Source: Ideonella benzenivorans
GTDB lineage: Bacteria; Pseudomonadota; Gammaproteobacteria; Burkholderiales; Burkholderiaceae_C
NCBI RefSeq assembly: GCF_020387415.1
Contig: NZ_JAGWCB010000007.1
Coordinates: 372,001 to 436,000 of the forward strand
Reading direction: 5' to 3'
DNA: 64,000 nt
In this document: positions 1 through 8,707 of the stretch, piece after piece
Numbering within the stretch: the first letter of the stretch is position 1
Layout: each line of letters begins with the position of its first letter
Position numbers and translations under genes: made by a program
Notes under the pieces: model-generated
What the model was told of the DNA's origin: nothing
The model's database searches: none
What the model saw: the letters and a program-made list of their open reading frames with translations, nothing else

Positions 1-63
1 GGAGGCGGCCCGCGCAAACGCGACGATGCCGGTCAGACGCTCCAGGCTGATTTGTTCCGTCAT
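1..63 (-). CDS. LysR-family transcriptional regulator, 5' end only
   Basis: Only the first 21 codons lie in the window; the gene runs leftward off the edge. They read MTEQISLERLTGIVAFARAA, the usual opening of a LysR-type regulator, where the pattern ERLxGIxAFxRxA begins the winged helix-turn-helix. It is divergent from the oxidoreductase that starts at 171, the classic arrangement in which a LysR protein controls its neighbour. The inducer and regulon cannot be told from this fragment. Confidence 0.7.
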   Translation of the reverse strand, partial: MTEQISLERLTGIVAFARAAS

Positions 64-65
64 GG

Positions 66-78
66 CACTTTATAAGTG
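66..78. promoter_or_regulatory. Inverted repeat in LysR/oxidoreductase divergent promoter
   Basis: CACTT-TAT-AAGTG is a perfect 5-bp dyad around a TAT centre, three bases outside the LysR start codon. It sits in an AT-rich patch of otherwise GC-rich DNA. LysR proteins bind short interrupted dyads (T-N11-A type), so this is a plausible autoregulatory site. That role is inferred from position and symmetry only. Confidence 0.4.
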
Positions 79-170
79 AACTATCGATGGATTATCAAAC
101 TGAGATTGAATGTTCACACTGCTTGCCCATGACAACTGGGTCCGGATGCGGGCCTGCAAGGAGCACAGAG

Positions 171-1196
171 ATGGCAGCGGTTGACCAGACGATGAAGGCA
201 ATTCGGATCCACGCATTTGGCGGCCCCGAGGTGCTGCGCTATGAAGATGCCCCCCGGCCGCAGCCCCTGCCGGGCGAGGTGCTGATCCAGGTCCATGCGG
301 TGGGCCTGAACCCGCCGGATTGGTACTTGCGCGAGGGCTACAAGATGCTGCCGCCCGAATGGCAGCCGCAGGTGAGCTTTCCGATCATCCCGGGCACCGA
401 TGTGTCCGGGGTTGTCCAGGCGGTGGGAGGGGGGGTGCAGGGCTGGGCCGTCGGCGACGAGGTCTATGCCATGGTTCGCTTCCCCGATGGCCTGGCCGGA
501 CAGAGCCAGGCCTGTGCGGAATATGTCAGCGTGCCGGCGACGGAGTTGGCGCGCAAGCCGCGTGGCATCGACCATGCGCATGCCGCCGCCGCGCCCATGT
601 CGCTGCTCACCGCCTGGCAGTTCCTGATCGAGCAGGGCCACGAGGTGCCCAATCCCTTGCAGCCACGGCAGCATGTGCCGGTGCCGCTGGCGGGGCGCAC
701 CGTGCTGGTCAACGGCGCAGCAGGCGGTGTGGGGCACTTTGCGCTGCAACTGGCCAAATGGCAAGGCGCGCGGGTGATCGCCGTGGCCTCGGGTCGCCAT
801 GAGGCCCTGGTGCGGGACCTGGGGGCCGACGCCTTCATCGACTACACCCAGGCGCCGGCCGAGGCGCAGGTGCACGATGTGGACCTGGTGGTCGATGCGG
901 TGGGGGGCCCTGGCAGTGCGCGCTTTCTGCGCACCCTGCGGCGCGGTGGCGCGCTGTTCCCCATCTTTCCCCTGGGCTTCGCCGGCCACGAGGAGGCCTT
1001 GCAGCGGGGCGTGACGGTCTCGACCACGCAGGTTCGCTCCAGCGGCGCCCAGCTCTCGGTGCTGGCGGAGCTGCTGGAGGCAGGGACGGTGCGGGCCGTC
1101 ATCGACAGCCGCTTTCCGCTGGCGCAGGCGCGCCAGGCCCATGAGCGCGCCGCGGCCGGGCACATCGCCGGCAAGATCGTGCTCACGGTTCGCTGA
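171..1196 (+). CDS. Zinc-free quinone oxidoreductase-like (MDR superfamily)
   Basis: This 341-residue medium-chain dehydrogenase/reductase is of the quinone oxidoreductase (QOR) class. The GroES-like N-terminal half opens with MKAIRIHAFGGPEVLRYED after a short leader. The Rossmann half has the dinucleotide-binding segment NGAAGGVGHFALQLAK, and the catalytic-zinc cysteines of alcohol dehydrogenases are absent. The family reduces quinones or enones with NADPH in the cytosol; the substrate is unknown here. I chose the ATG at 171 because AAGGAG lies 7 bases upstream; a longer frame from 87 has no such site and no family support. An NTF2-like gene follows immediately, so the two are probably co-transcribed and controlled by the divergent LysR protein. 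Confidence 0.85.
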   Translation: MAAVDQTMKAIRIHAFGGPEVLRYEDAPRPQPLPGEVLIQVHAVGLNPPDWYLREGYKMLPPEWQPQVSFPIIPGTDVSGVVQAVGGGVQGWAVGDEVYAMVRFPDGLAGQSQACAEYVSVPATELARKPRGIDHAHAAAAPMSLLTAWQFLIEQGHEVPNPLQPRQHVPVPLAGRTVLVNGAAGGVGHFALQLAKWQGARVIAVASGRHEALVRDLGADAFIDYTQAPAEAQVHDVDLVVDAVGGPGSARFLRTLRRGGALFPIFPLGFAGHEEALQRGVTVSTTQVRSSGAQLSVLAELLEAGTVRAVIDSRFPLAQARQAHERAAAGHIAGKIVLTVR

Positions 1197-1197
1197 C

Positions 1198-1584
1198 ATG
1201 GACATGCCCTCCGCGACCCCGCCCGAGGGCCAGGCCCTCCGACACGCGATCGAGGATCTGCTCGCGCCGCAGATGCCTCTGGACGAGGCCCTGGACCGGC
1301 ACTTTGCCCCCGGTTTCCGCCAGCGCGCCCATGGACAGTGGCATGACAGGGCCGCCTTTCGCGTTCGCATGGCGCAACTGCGGGCGCGGCTGGTCCGGGC
1401 CAGCATCACTGTGCTGGACGAGCATGTCGATGGCCTGCGCTATGCCGAGCGCCATGGCATCGACATGCTCCTGCATGACGGGGACCGGCTCGTTCTGGAG
1501 GTCTTCGTGTTTGCCCGGCGGGACGCGCAGGGGCGCTTTCTGTGCATTGAGGAAGTGACTCAACCCTGGATCGCGAGCCCGTGA
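1198..1584 (+). CDS. NTF2-like (SnoaL-type) small protein
   Basis: A 128-residue protein that starts one base after the stop of the oxidoreductase (TGA-C-ATG), so translation is probably coupled. Its size, the N-terminal helices (residues about 10-60) and the following alternating hydrophobic strands fit an NTF2/SnoaL cone fold. These folds act as small hydrolases, isomerases or ligand binders. I see no decisive catalytic motif. The name is a fold-level guess, while the gene itself is well supported by its spacing and codon usage. Confidence 0.6.
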   Translation: MDMPSATPPEGQALRHAIEDLLAPQMPLDEALDRHFAPGFRQRAHGQWHDRAAFRVRMAQLRARLVRASITVLDEHVDGLRYAERHGIDMLLHDGDRLVLEVFVFARRDAQGRFLCIEEVTQPWIASP

Positions 1585-1676
1585 AAACACGGGTCTGGAT
1601 AGGGCAGATCGGGCATTGGAGGGGCGCCGGGGCCGCTTAAGATCCTCGCCACATCCCTTCGGACCGGCGAGCCCCC

Positions 1677-4331
1677 ATGAGCGCTCAGCGCATCGTCCTT
1701 TCCTTTCTGGCGTTCGGCGTCCTCTGGATCCTGGGGTCGGACCGGCTGCTGGCGATGCTCGTCAGCGACGTGGACACCCTGTCGACCCTGCAGTCGATCA
1801 AGGGTTTGGTCTTTGTCGGGCTGAGCGCGCTGCTGATCGGGGTGCTCGGGCGCATCGCTGAACGGCGCCACCAGCGCCTGCAGGACGAGACCAGCCGCCA
1901 GCGCGAGCGTCTGGCCCACATCCTGGACGTCACGCCAGCGGTCCTCTACACACTCAAACCCCATCCCATGGACCCCGCCCAATGGCAGGTGGACTTCGTG
2001 AGCCAGAACGTCGAGGGGATGACCGGCCACCCGGTCAATGCCTGGCTGAGCAACCCTGACTTCTGGCGCCAGCACCTGCACCCTGAGGATCTGCCACGGG
2101 CCATGGCGGCCCAGGCCCAGCTGGCCGATCAGGACACGTTGCACCACGAATACCGCTTCCGGCACGCCGACGGCAGCTACCGCTGGGTGGACGACCGGCT
2201 GCGGATTCTGCGGGACGTGTCGGGCCGCCCGGTGATGCTCACCGGCGCCTGGCTGGACATCACCGACCGCAAGTGCGCCGAACTGGCCATCCAGGTGTCG
2301 GAGAGCCGCTACCACGAGCTGTTCGAGGTCAATCCGCTGCCGATGTGGGTGTTCGATCTGGAAACCCTGCGCTTCATGGCCGTCAACCAGGCGGCCATTG
2401 CCAAGTACGGCTACTCGCGCGAGGAGTTTTTAGCGATGTCCATCGAGGACATCCGTCCGGTCGAGGACGTGGCGCGGTTGCGGCGCACGATCCTCAGTCA
2501 CCGGCAGATCGGGGGCTATGGCAGTTCGGGCGAGTGGCAGCACATCCGCAAGGATGGTTCGCGCTTCTGGGTTGAGGTCACCGGCCACACCCTGCTGCGC
2601 GACGGGCGGCCCGCCCGCCTGGTGCTGGCGCAGGACATCACCGATCGGCGCCAGTCGGAGGAGCGCTCCCGTCTGATCAGCCAGGTCTTCGAGTCGACCG
2701 AGGAAGGCATCTTCATCACCGATGCGCAGAACCGCTTCGTCTCGATCAACCGGGCCTTCTCGCGCATCACCGGCTACAGCCCCGAGGAAGTGCTGGGCCA
2801 GACGCCGGTCCTGCTGAAGTCCGGGCGCCAGAACCGCGCCTTCTACGTCGAGCTTTGGAAGCAGCTCAACACCGAAGGCCGCTGGGAAGGCGAGATCTGG
2901 AACCGCAACAAGTCGGGCGAGGTCTATCCCGAATGGCTGGCCATCAACGCCATCAAGGACGAGCAAGGGCAGCTGCAGCAATACCTGGGCATCTTCACCG
3001 AGACCTCCAGTCGCAAGTCGGCCGAGGAGCGCATCCTGCGCCTGGCCAACCACGACAGCCTGACCGATCTGCCCAACCGCGCCTTGCTGGTGGACCGGGC
3101 GCGGGTGGTGCTGGCCACGGCCCGCCACCAGCACACGCCGGTGGTGCTGATGCACCTGAACCTGGACCATTTCAGCGCCATCAATGAATCCCTGGGGCAC
3201 GAGGCCGGCGACCAGGTGCTGCGCGAGCTGGCCCTGCGTCTGACCCGCTGTCTGGAGCCCGAGGACACGCTGTGCCGCCTGGGGGGTGACGATTTCATCC
3301 TGCTGCTGCCCGACACCGGGGTGGGCGACGTGGCCCAGATCAGCGTGCGGCTGATGGATGCGGTGGCCCGGCCCTTCGCCGTTGCCGGCCAGGACCTGCG
3401 TCTGAGCGCCAGCATCGGTGCGGCCGAGTTCCCCGAGAACGGCGCCGACCTGACCGAGCTGAGCCGGGCCGCGGAATCGGCCGTGCACCAGGCCAAGCGC
3501 GAAGGCCGCAACACCGTGCGGGTGGCCTCGCGGCGCCTGCAGGAGCAGGTGCAGGAGACGTTGGCGCTGGCGCGGGAGTTGCGCTGGGCGGTGGAGCGCC
3601 AGGAACTGGTGCTGCACTACCAGGCGCAGATGGATGCGCGCAGCGAGCGCGTGGTGGGGCTGGAAGCACTGGTGCGCTGGCAGCACCCGCAGCGCGGCCT
3701 GGTGCCGCCCGGGCGCTTCATTCCCATTGCGGAGGAGACCGGGCTGATCCGGGAGATCGGCCGCTGGGTGCTGGACGAGGCCCTGCGCCAGACGGCCACC
3801 TGGCGCGCCGCCGGGCTGTGCGTGGTGCCGGTGGCCATCAACCTCTCGGTCAGCCAGTTCCGTGACCCGGGCCTGCAGGAGGACGTGGCCGAGGCCCTGC
3901 GGCGCCACGACCTGCCCGCGCACCTGCTGGAACTGGAGCTCACCGAGAGCGTGGCCATGGAGGACTCCGACTTCACCATCGCCCGCATCGCCTCGCTCAA
4001 GCAGCTGGGGGTGACCTTGTCCATCGACGACTTCGGCACCGGCTACTCCTCGCTCAGCTACCTCAAGCGCTTCACGGTGGACAAGCTCAAGATCGACCAG
4101 TCCTTCGTGCGCGGCCTGGCGCAGAGCCCGCAGGACGAGGCCATCGTGGCCACGGTCATCAACCTGGCCCGCAGCCTGGGCCTGCACACGGTGGCCGAAG
4201 GGGTGGAAACGGCCGAGCAGCTGAACTTCCTGCGCCGCCACGGCTGCAACGAGATCCAGGGCTACCACTTCCACCGGCCGGCGCCGGCCGAGGCGGTGGC
4301 CGGGCTGCTGCGGGCCGCGGCCGTGCGCTGA
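1677..4331 (+). CDS. Membrane PAS-PAS-PAS-GGDEF-EAL c-di-GMP signalling protein
   Basis: This 884-residue protein has two N-terminal membrane helices (about 5-27 and 40-58). Three PAS/PAC domains follow (about 80-200, 205-330, 335-450), then a GGDEF domain and an EAL domain. The GGDEF signature near residue 536 reads GGDDF with no RxxD inhibitory site just before it, so cyclase activity is uncertain. The EAL part keeps GLEALVRW (about 660) and DDFGTGYSS (about 783), so phosphodiesterase activity is likely. It would tune cyclic di-GMP in response to a ligand or redox signal read by the PAS domains. It is monocistronic, with 92 bases upstream and the Nit cluster converging downstream. Confidence 0.9.
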   Translation: MSAQRIVLSFLAFGVLWILGSDRLLAMLVSDVDTLSTLQSIKGLVFVGLSALLIGVLGRIAERRHQRLQDETSRQRERLAHILDVTPAVLYTLKPHPMDPAQWQVDFVSQNVEGMTGHPVNAWLSNPDFWRQHLHPEDLPRAMAAQAQLADQDTLHHEYRFRHADGSYRWVDDRLRILRDVSGRPVMLTGAWLDITDRKCAELAIQVSESRYHELFEVNPLPMWVFDLETLRFMAVNQAAIAKYGYSREEFLAMSIEDIRPVEDVARLRRTILSHRQIGGYGSSGEWQHIRKDGSRFWVEVTGHTLLRDGRPARLVLAQDITDRRQSEERSRLISQVFESTEEGIFITDAQNRFVSINRAFSRITGYSPEEVLGQTPVLLKSGRQNRAFYVELWKQLNTEGRWEGEIWNRNKSGEVYPEWLAINAIKDEQGQLQQYLGIFTETSSRKSAEERILRLANHDSLTDLPNRALLVDRARVVLATARHQHTPVVLMHLNLDHFSAINESLGHEAGDQVLRELALRLTRCLEPEDTLCRLGGDDFILLLPDTGVGDVAQISVRLMDAVARPFAVAGQDLRLSASIGAAEFPENGADLTELSRAAESAVHQAKREGRNTVRVASRRLQEQVQETLALARELRWAVERQELVLHYQAQMDARSERVVGLEALVRWQHPQRGLVPPGRFIPIAEETGLIREIGRWVLDEALRQTATWRAAGLCVVPVAINLSVSQFRDPGLQEDVAEALRRHDLPAHLLELELTESVAMEDSDFTIARIASLKQLGVTLSIDDFGTGYSSLSYLKRFTVDKLKIDQSFVRGLAQSPQDEAIVATVINLARSLGLHTVAEGVETAEQLNFLRRHGCNEIQGYHFHRPAPAEAVAGLLRAAAVR

Positions 4332-4358
4332 GGCGGCCGCGCCTTGTCTCTGTAGCGC

Positions 4359-4652
4359 TCAGTCTGCCGGGCCGAAGGCCAGCACCGTCACCTCGGCCTG
4401 GGGCTGCTGGGCGAACTGCGCGATGCGCGCCAGCAGCGTGGCCTGCTGGTCGTTGGCCCGCGAGCAGACGAAACCGAACTTGGCCTGCACCCGATCGTTG
4501 GCGATGGCGGTGGCCGCCTGCAGGCGCTGGGCGAAGTCGTCCAGCCGGTAGGCCCGGCCGGGCTCGAAGTAGTCCTGGATGATGAGCGAGGGCGAGTAGG
4601 CGGTGGTTTCGCTGGCATCGGGCCAGCGCAGGGTGTAGTGCATGGCGGGCAT
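4359..4652 (-). CDS. MSMEG_0570-like nitrogen starvation response protein
   Basis: A 97-residue protein that opens MPAMHYTLRWPDASE and continues YSPSLIIQDYF. This matches what I recall of the small MSMEG_0570 family found at the end of Nit1-type clusters. Its biochemical role is not known. It is the last gene of the seven-gene minus-strand cluster, 9 bases after the glycosyltransferase stop. A second in-frame ATG lies three codons downstream, but the longer start fits the family beginning better. Identification rests on motif recall plus context. Confidence 0.75.
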   Translation of the reverse strand: MPAMHYTLRWPDASETTAYSPSLIIQDYFEPGRAYRLDDFAQRLQAATAIANDRVQAKFGFVCSRANDQQATLLARIAQFAQQPQAEVTVLAFGPAD

Positions 4653-4661
4653 GTGAGGGCC

Positions 4662-5891
4662 TCAGGCAAGGGTGGTGGACAGGGAAGTTTCCGGGTCGCA
4701 GGGGGACGGGCGGCTGGCCAGCACTTGGGCATGGATCGTCTGGTGAGCCAGTGCGCTGCGGCGCCAGGCCAGGCGCTGGCAGACCGGCGGCGCGACGCTC
4801 AGGCGTGGCGCATGCCAGGCGCTGGCCAGGCCTTGGCTCAGACTGGCCAGGTCTTCGGGCTCGCACCAGGACACGCCGGGGCTGCCGGCCAGGTGCTCGG
4901 TGAAGGGCGCGCGCCGCGACACCAGCACCGGCGTGCCACAGGCCAGGGCCTCCAGCGCCACCAGGCCGAAGCCCTCGTTCAGCGAGGGCATGGCCAGCAG
5001 CCGGGCCCGGCGCATCAGCGCGGGCAGCAGCGCGTCGGGCAGCGGGCCGGTGCGCCAGACGGGCTGCTGCGGGCCCTCGGCCAGCCCAGCCTCGTCCAGG
5101 GCGGCCCGCCAGCGGGCCTGCTCGGCGCCGTGTGAGAGCAGGCTGGCGCCGCCGGCCAGCACCAGACGGGCGCGGTGGAAGCGGGGCTGCTGGCGCAGCC
5201 GGGCGAAGGCCTGCAGCAGCCGGGTGCTGTTCTTGCGCGCCTCCACCCCACCCACGGCCAGGATGAAGGGGGCCTCGTCCACCCAGCGCCCCTCGGGCAG
5301 GTGCTGGCGCAGCAGCGCCGCGTCGCCGGCCACCGGGCCGGGGTGGAAACGGTCCAGGGCCACGCCATTGAAGACGCGGTGCACCGGCGGGCCCTCCGGC
5401 CCGGCCAGGGCGCGCAGCTGCCGGGCCCACAGATCGCTGACACAGCACACGGCGCTGGCGGCGCGCCAGGCGCCGTCCTGCCAGGCGGCCAGGCGCGGGT
5501 CGCTGAAGTCGTCCAGATGGTGCACCGTGCGCAGCCAGGGTTGCGCCGGGGCCAGACGGGCCAGGGCCTGGCCGTTCAGGCTGTCCTGCGCATGCAGCAG
5601 AGCGTAGCCACCCCGCTGCAGGGCGCCGGGCAGGGCCTGCACCAGCGCGTCGATGCGCTGGCCCACCTGTTCGGCCAGCCCCGCGGCGCTGGGTGCGGGC
5701 ACGGCCAGGGGCACCCAGCCCACGCCGGGTGGCAGCGGGCGGAACAGCGCCTGCCCGGGCTCCACCGGGGCCAGCACGTCCACCGCCGTGCCGGCGGCCG
5801 CCAGCGCGCCGGCCAGTTCCAGCGTGTGGACCACGCCGCCGCGCGGCAGCACCGAGTGCATCAGCAGGGCGATGCGCGGGGACACGCTCAT
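4662..5891 (-). CDS. Glycosyltransferase, MSMEG_0565-like (GT4)
   Basis: A 409-residue GT-B fold enzyme. The N-terminal half has the acceptor-side GG loop in PRGGVVHTLELAGAL. The C-terminal half has the donor-binding NEGFGLVALEALACGTPV, the E-x7-E signature of GT4 retaining transferases, preceded by ILAVGGVEARKN. It would move a sugar from a nucleotide donor to an unknown acceptor, perhaps the product of this cluster. The start ATG overlaps the stop of the AIR-synthase-like gene by four bases (ATGA), so translation is coupled. A GT4 enzyme next to a nitrilase is characteristic of Nit1-type clusters. Confidence 0.85.
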   Translation of the reverse strand: MSVSPRIALLMHSVLPRGGVVHTLELAGALAAAGTAVDVLAPVEPGQALFRPLPPGVGWVPLAVPAPSAAGLAEQVGQRIDALVQALPGALQRGGYALLHAQDSLNGQALARLAPAQPWLRTVHHLDDFSDPRLAAWQDGAWRAASAVCCVSDLWARQLRALAGPEGPPVHRVFNGVALDRFHPGPVAGDAALLRQHLPEGRWVDEAPFILAVGGVEARKNSTRLLQAFARLRQQPRFHRARLVLAGGASLLSHGAEQARWRAALDEAGLAEGPQQPVWRTGPLPDALLPALMRRARLLAMPSLNEGFGLVALEALACGTPVLVSRRAPFTEHLAGSPGVSWCEPEDLASLSQGLASAWHAPRLSVAPPVCQRLAWRRSALAHQTIHAQVLASRPSPCDPETSLSTTLA

Positions 5892-6979
5892 GGCGCGCTT
5901 CCCGCCCCCGCGGAGCGGGGCTGCGGCTGCAGAAAGCCTTCGCTGGCGAAGTCCCACAGGCGGGCGTGCTCGGCCTGGGCGCCCTCGCCCAGGGTGACGT
6001 CCACCGCCGTGCCGGCCCGCACCTGACCGATGTCGGCGCAGGCCAGCTCGCGGGCCTGGAAGCGGGCGATGACCTCGGCCGCCTGTTCGGGCGCCACCGC
6101 CAGCACGAAGCCATGGCTGGGAAAGGCGCTCAGCCAGCGCAGCTGGGCGGCCTGGGCCTCGGGGCCGGTGGCGGCCCAGCCCGGCCAGCCGGCCTCGGCG
6201 GGCGGGTGGGGCAGGGCGTCGAGCTGCAGCTGCGCGCCCTGGCGGGAGCATTCCAGCAGCATCAGCAGCGTGCCCAGCACGCCGGCCATGCTGATGTCCT
6301 TGCCGGCCTGGCACAGCCCGGCCTCGGCCAGCTCGGCCAGCAGGGCCAGGTCGGCCTGCAGCCGTGCCGGCGGGGCCTCGGTGCTGGCGTTCCAGAAGGG
6401 CTGGTCCCCCATCCAGTGGCCGCGCAGGTCCACCGCCATCAGCAGGCGGTCGCCCGGCCGGGCCGCGAAGCTGGAGATCAGGCGCTGGGCCCGCCCCAGC
6501 ACCGCCACCGCCAGCTGGGCGCTGGGCGCGCGCAGGTTGCTGTGGCCGCCCAGCAGCGGCACGCCGTAGCGTTGACAGGCCGCGCGCATGCCGTCGAGCA
6601 GGGCCTCGGCGGTGGCCGGCTCGGCGCTCCACAGCGCGTCCACCACCGCCAATGGGCGCCCGCCCATGGCGGCCACGTCGCTCAGGTTGACCAGCACCGC
6701 GCTGTAGCCGGCGAACCAGGGCTGCCGCTGCACGAAGTCGGGCATCAGGCCCTCGATGGCCAGCAGCAGGTGGCTGCCGTCGGCCTGGGGCAGGACGGCG
6801 CAGTCGTCGCCGTTGGGCACACTCGTCGACAGCCCGGTCGGCCCGCTGCCGGTCCAGGCCGGGGCCAGGCTCTCCGGCAGCCGGGCCAGCACCTGGGCGA
6901 TGTCGCGCTTGTGGGCAAAGCCACGGCCTTGGCGCAGGGCCTGCAGCAGGGGCGCCAGCCGGGGGCTTGGGGCGCGCAT
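5888..6979 (-). CDS. Sll0787-like AIR synthase-related protein
   Basis: A 363-residue protein of the PurM/AIR synthase superfamily. The N-terminal half carries VPNGDDCAVLP, the acidic ATP/Mg loop. The C-terminal half contains CQAGKDISMAGVLGTLLMLLE, cut short here, in which GKDIS-AG matches the PurM-like ATP-binding fold. Superfamily members (PurM, SelD, ThiL, HypE) activate a carbonyl or carboxyl oxygen with ATP. The substrate here is unknown. It lies 5 bases after the GNAT gene and overlaps the glycosyltransferase start. In cyanobacteria the homologous gene belongs to the nitrogen-starvation cluster with Sll0783. Confidence 0.85.
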   Translation of the reverse strand: MRAPSPRLAPLLQALRQGRGFAHKRDIAQVLARLPESLAPAWTGSGPTGLSTSVPNGDDCAVLPQADGSHLLLAIEGLMPDFVQRQPWFAGYSAVLVNLSDVAAMGGRPLAVVDALWSAEPATAEALLDGMRAACQRYGVPLLGGHSNLRAPSAQLAVAVLGRAQRLISSFAARPGDRLLMAVDLRGHWMGDQPFWNASTEAPPARLQADLALLAELAEAGLCQAGKDISMAGVLGTLLMLLECSRQGAQLQLDALPHPPAEAGWPGWAATGPEAQAAQLRWLSAFPSHGFVLAVAPEQAAEVIARFQARELACADIGQVRAGTAVDVTLGEGAQAEHARLWDFASEGFLQPQPRSAGAGSAP

Positions 6980-6984
6980 GTCGT

Positions 6985-7578
6985 TCACGGCCAGCTCCGC
7001 TGCGCCAGCACCAGGCCGGCCCAGGGGGTGTGGCAGGGTGGGTAGTGGGCCAGGTTGGCCTGCATCAGCCGGTGCGGGAGGCCGTGGATCTGCACCTCGT
7101 CCAGGGTCTGCCAGTGCAGGCGGCGGAACAGGGCCTCGTTCTGCGGCTGCACATGGGCCAGAAAGCGGGTGCAGCCCAGGGCATGGGCACTGCCCACGGC
7201 CAGGCGGATCAGCCCGCTGCCCAACTGGCCATGGCGGCGCCAGGCCGCGGCCACCGCCAGGCGCGAGCCCCACCACAGCCCTTCGCCCTCGGGGTGGATG
7301 CGCACCGTGCCCACCACCTCGTCGGGCAGGCCGGCCAGGTCGGCGCAGGCCACCAGCAGCCGGGTGCCGGGCCGCGCGTCGATGGCGTCGAGGTCGTCAC
7401 CCTGGAACACGCCCTGCTCGGTGCAGAAGACCTCGCGGCGCAGGCGCAGGGCCTGGGCCTGCATCCAGGGGTTGCTGGCCCACTGGACGCGGACCTCGGT
7501 GGGGCGGTAGTCCAGCGGCAGCTCGCACCAGATCGGCAATGGGGCGGGCGCGGGGCGGTGATCGGCGGCGATGAACAT
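6985..7578 (-). CDS. GNAT N-acetyltransferase, MSMEG_0567/Sll0786-like
   Basis: A 197-residue GNAT-fold protein. Residues RLRREVFCTEQGVFQGDD form the acceptor-side start seen in homoserine-lactone-synthase-like GNATs. The acetyl-CoA binding region is degenerate: VAAAWRRHGQLGSGLIRLAV keeps an R-x-x-G-x-G-like loop. It would acylate a small amine made by the pathway. I chose the ATG at 7578 (MFIAADHR); it lies 10 bases after the radical SAM stop. In some mycobacteria this domain is fused to the AIR-synthase-like one, which supports a shared step. Confidence 0.8.
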   Translation of the reverse strand: MFIAADHRPAPAPLPIWCELPLDYRPTEVRVQWASNPWMQAQALRLRREVFCTEQGVFQGDDLDAIDARPGTRLLVACADLAGLPDEVVGTVRIHPEGEGLWWGSRLAVAAAWRRHGQLGSGLIRLAVGSAHALGCTRFLAHVQPQNEALFRRLHWQTLDEVQIHGLPHRLMQANLAHYPPCHTPWAGLVLAQRSWP

Positions 7579-7588
7579 GGGCGGTCCC

Positions 7589-8707
7589 TCAGCAGGCCAG
7601 GGGAGCGGGGCTGGGTGTGTCCTCGAACACGGCCAGCGTGGAGCAGGCCGCGCAGCGCCCGCAGCCGGCCTTGATGTCGCCCGCGCGCAGCCCGGCGGTG
7701 CGCACCATGGCGCCCAGCGGGGCCAGCACCGCGCGCATGAAGTCGGCGCTGGGGGCGGGGTGGTCCTCCAGCGGGGTGCCGCTGATGGGCACGAAGGGCA
7801 CGACGAAGGGGTAGACGCCCAGGGCCAGCAGGCGCTCGCTGGTGGCCAGCAGGGTGTCCACGCTGTCGCCCAGGCCGGCCAGCAGGTAGGTGCTGACCTG
7901 GCCCCGCCCGAACACGTCCACCGCGGCGGCGAAGGCGTCCCAGTAGCGGGCCAGCGGCACCTCGGCCTTGCCGGGCAGCAGCTGCTGGCGCAGGGCCTCG
8001 CCCACCACCTCCAGGTGCATGCCCAGGGTGTCCACGCCGGCATCCTTCAGGCGTTGGAACCAGGCGTCGGTGTCGGGCGGCTCGCACTGGGCCTGCAGCG
8101 GCAGGTCCACCGCGGCCTTGACCGCCTGGGCGCTTTCGCACAGCAGCAGGGCGCCGCGGTCGGGCGTGGGCGGCGTGCCGGTGGTCATCACCATGTGGCG
8201 TACGCCGTCCAATGCCACCGCGGCACGCGCCACCTCGGCCAGCTGGGCCGGGGTCTTGCGGGCGATGGTGCGGCCGGCCGCCAGCGACTGGCCGATGGCG
8301 CAGAAGCGGCAGGCCTTGCGCCGGCTTTCGTAGCGGATGCAGGTCTGCAGCACGGTGGTGGCCAGCACGTCGCGCCCGTGCAGCGTGGCGATGTGGCTGT
8401 AGGGAATGCCGTCGGCCGTCTGGCCGCTGTAGAAGCGCGGCGTGCGGGCGAACTCGATCTGCGTGATGGGGATGCTGCCGTGGCGCAGCTGGCTGCGGCC
8501 ATCGGGCCCGGGCGCCTCGGCCACGAAGGGCGAGTCGAAGGCGCCGTGGGTGTGCACCGGCACCATCAGGGTCACGCCGTCCACCACCACGGCCTTGTGG
8601 TCGGACGGCCCGGCGCCGCCGCGGCGGCTGGCGGCGCCGGCGCCCGGGTCCTGCAGGCGCAGACCGCGGGTCTGCAGCTCGGTCATCAGCTGGGTATTCG
8701 TGTTCAC
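7589..8707 (-). CDS. Radical SAM protein, MSMEG_0568-like
   Basis: A 372-residue radical SAM enzyme of the Nit1 cluster. The cluster-binding cysteines appear to be C123, C133 and C136 ([14 protein letters not shown]), giving CX9CX2C instead of the usual CX3CX2C. A C-terminal CGRCAACS could hold a second iron-sulfur centre. The reaction is unknown; the family cleaves SAM to start radical chemistry. The start is a GTG whose GTGA overlaps the nitrilase stop. Gene order nitrilase-radical SAM-GNAT-AIR synthase is the hallmark of the cluster, which makes this call firm although the chemistry is not. Confidence 0.88.
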   Translation of the reverse strand: MNTNTQLMTELQTRGLRLQDPGAGAASRRGGAGPSDHKAVVVDGVTLMVPVHTHGAFDSPFVAEAPGPDGRSQLRHGSIPITQIEFARTPRFYSGQTADGIPYSHIATLHGRDVLATTVLQTCIRYESRRKACRFCAIGQSLAAGRTIARKTPAQLAEVARAAVALDGVRHMVMTTGTPPTPDRGALLLCESAQAVKAAVDLPLQAQCEPPDTDAWFQRLKDAGVDTLGMHLEVVGEALRQQLLPGKAEVPLARYWDAFAAAVDVFGRGQVSTYLLAGLGDSVDTLLATSERLLALGVYPFVVPFVPISGTPLEDHPAPSADFMRAVLAPLGAMVRTAGLRAGDIKAGCGRCAACSTLAVFEDTPSPAPLAC

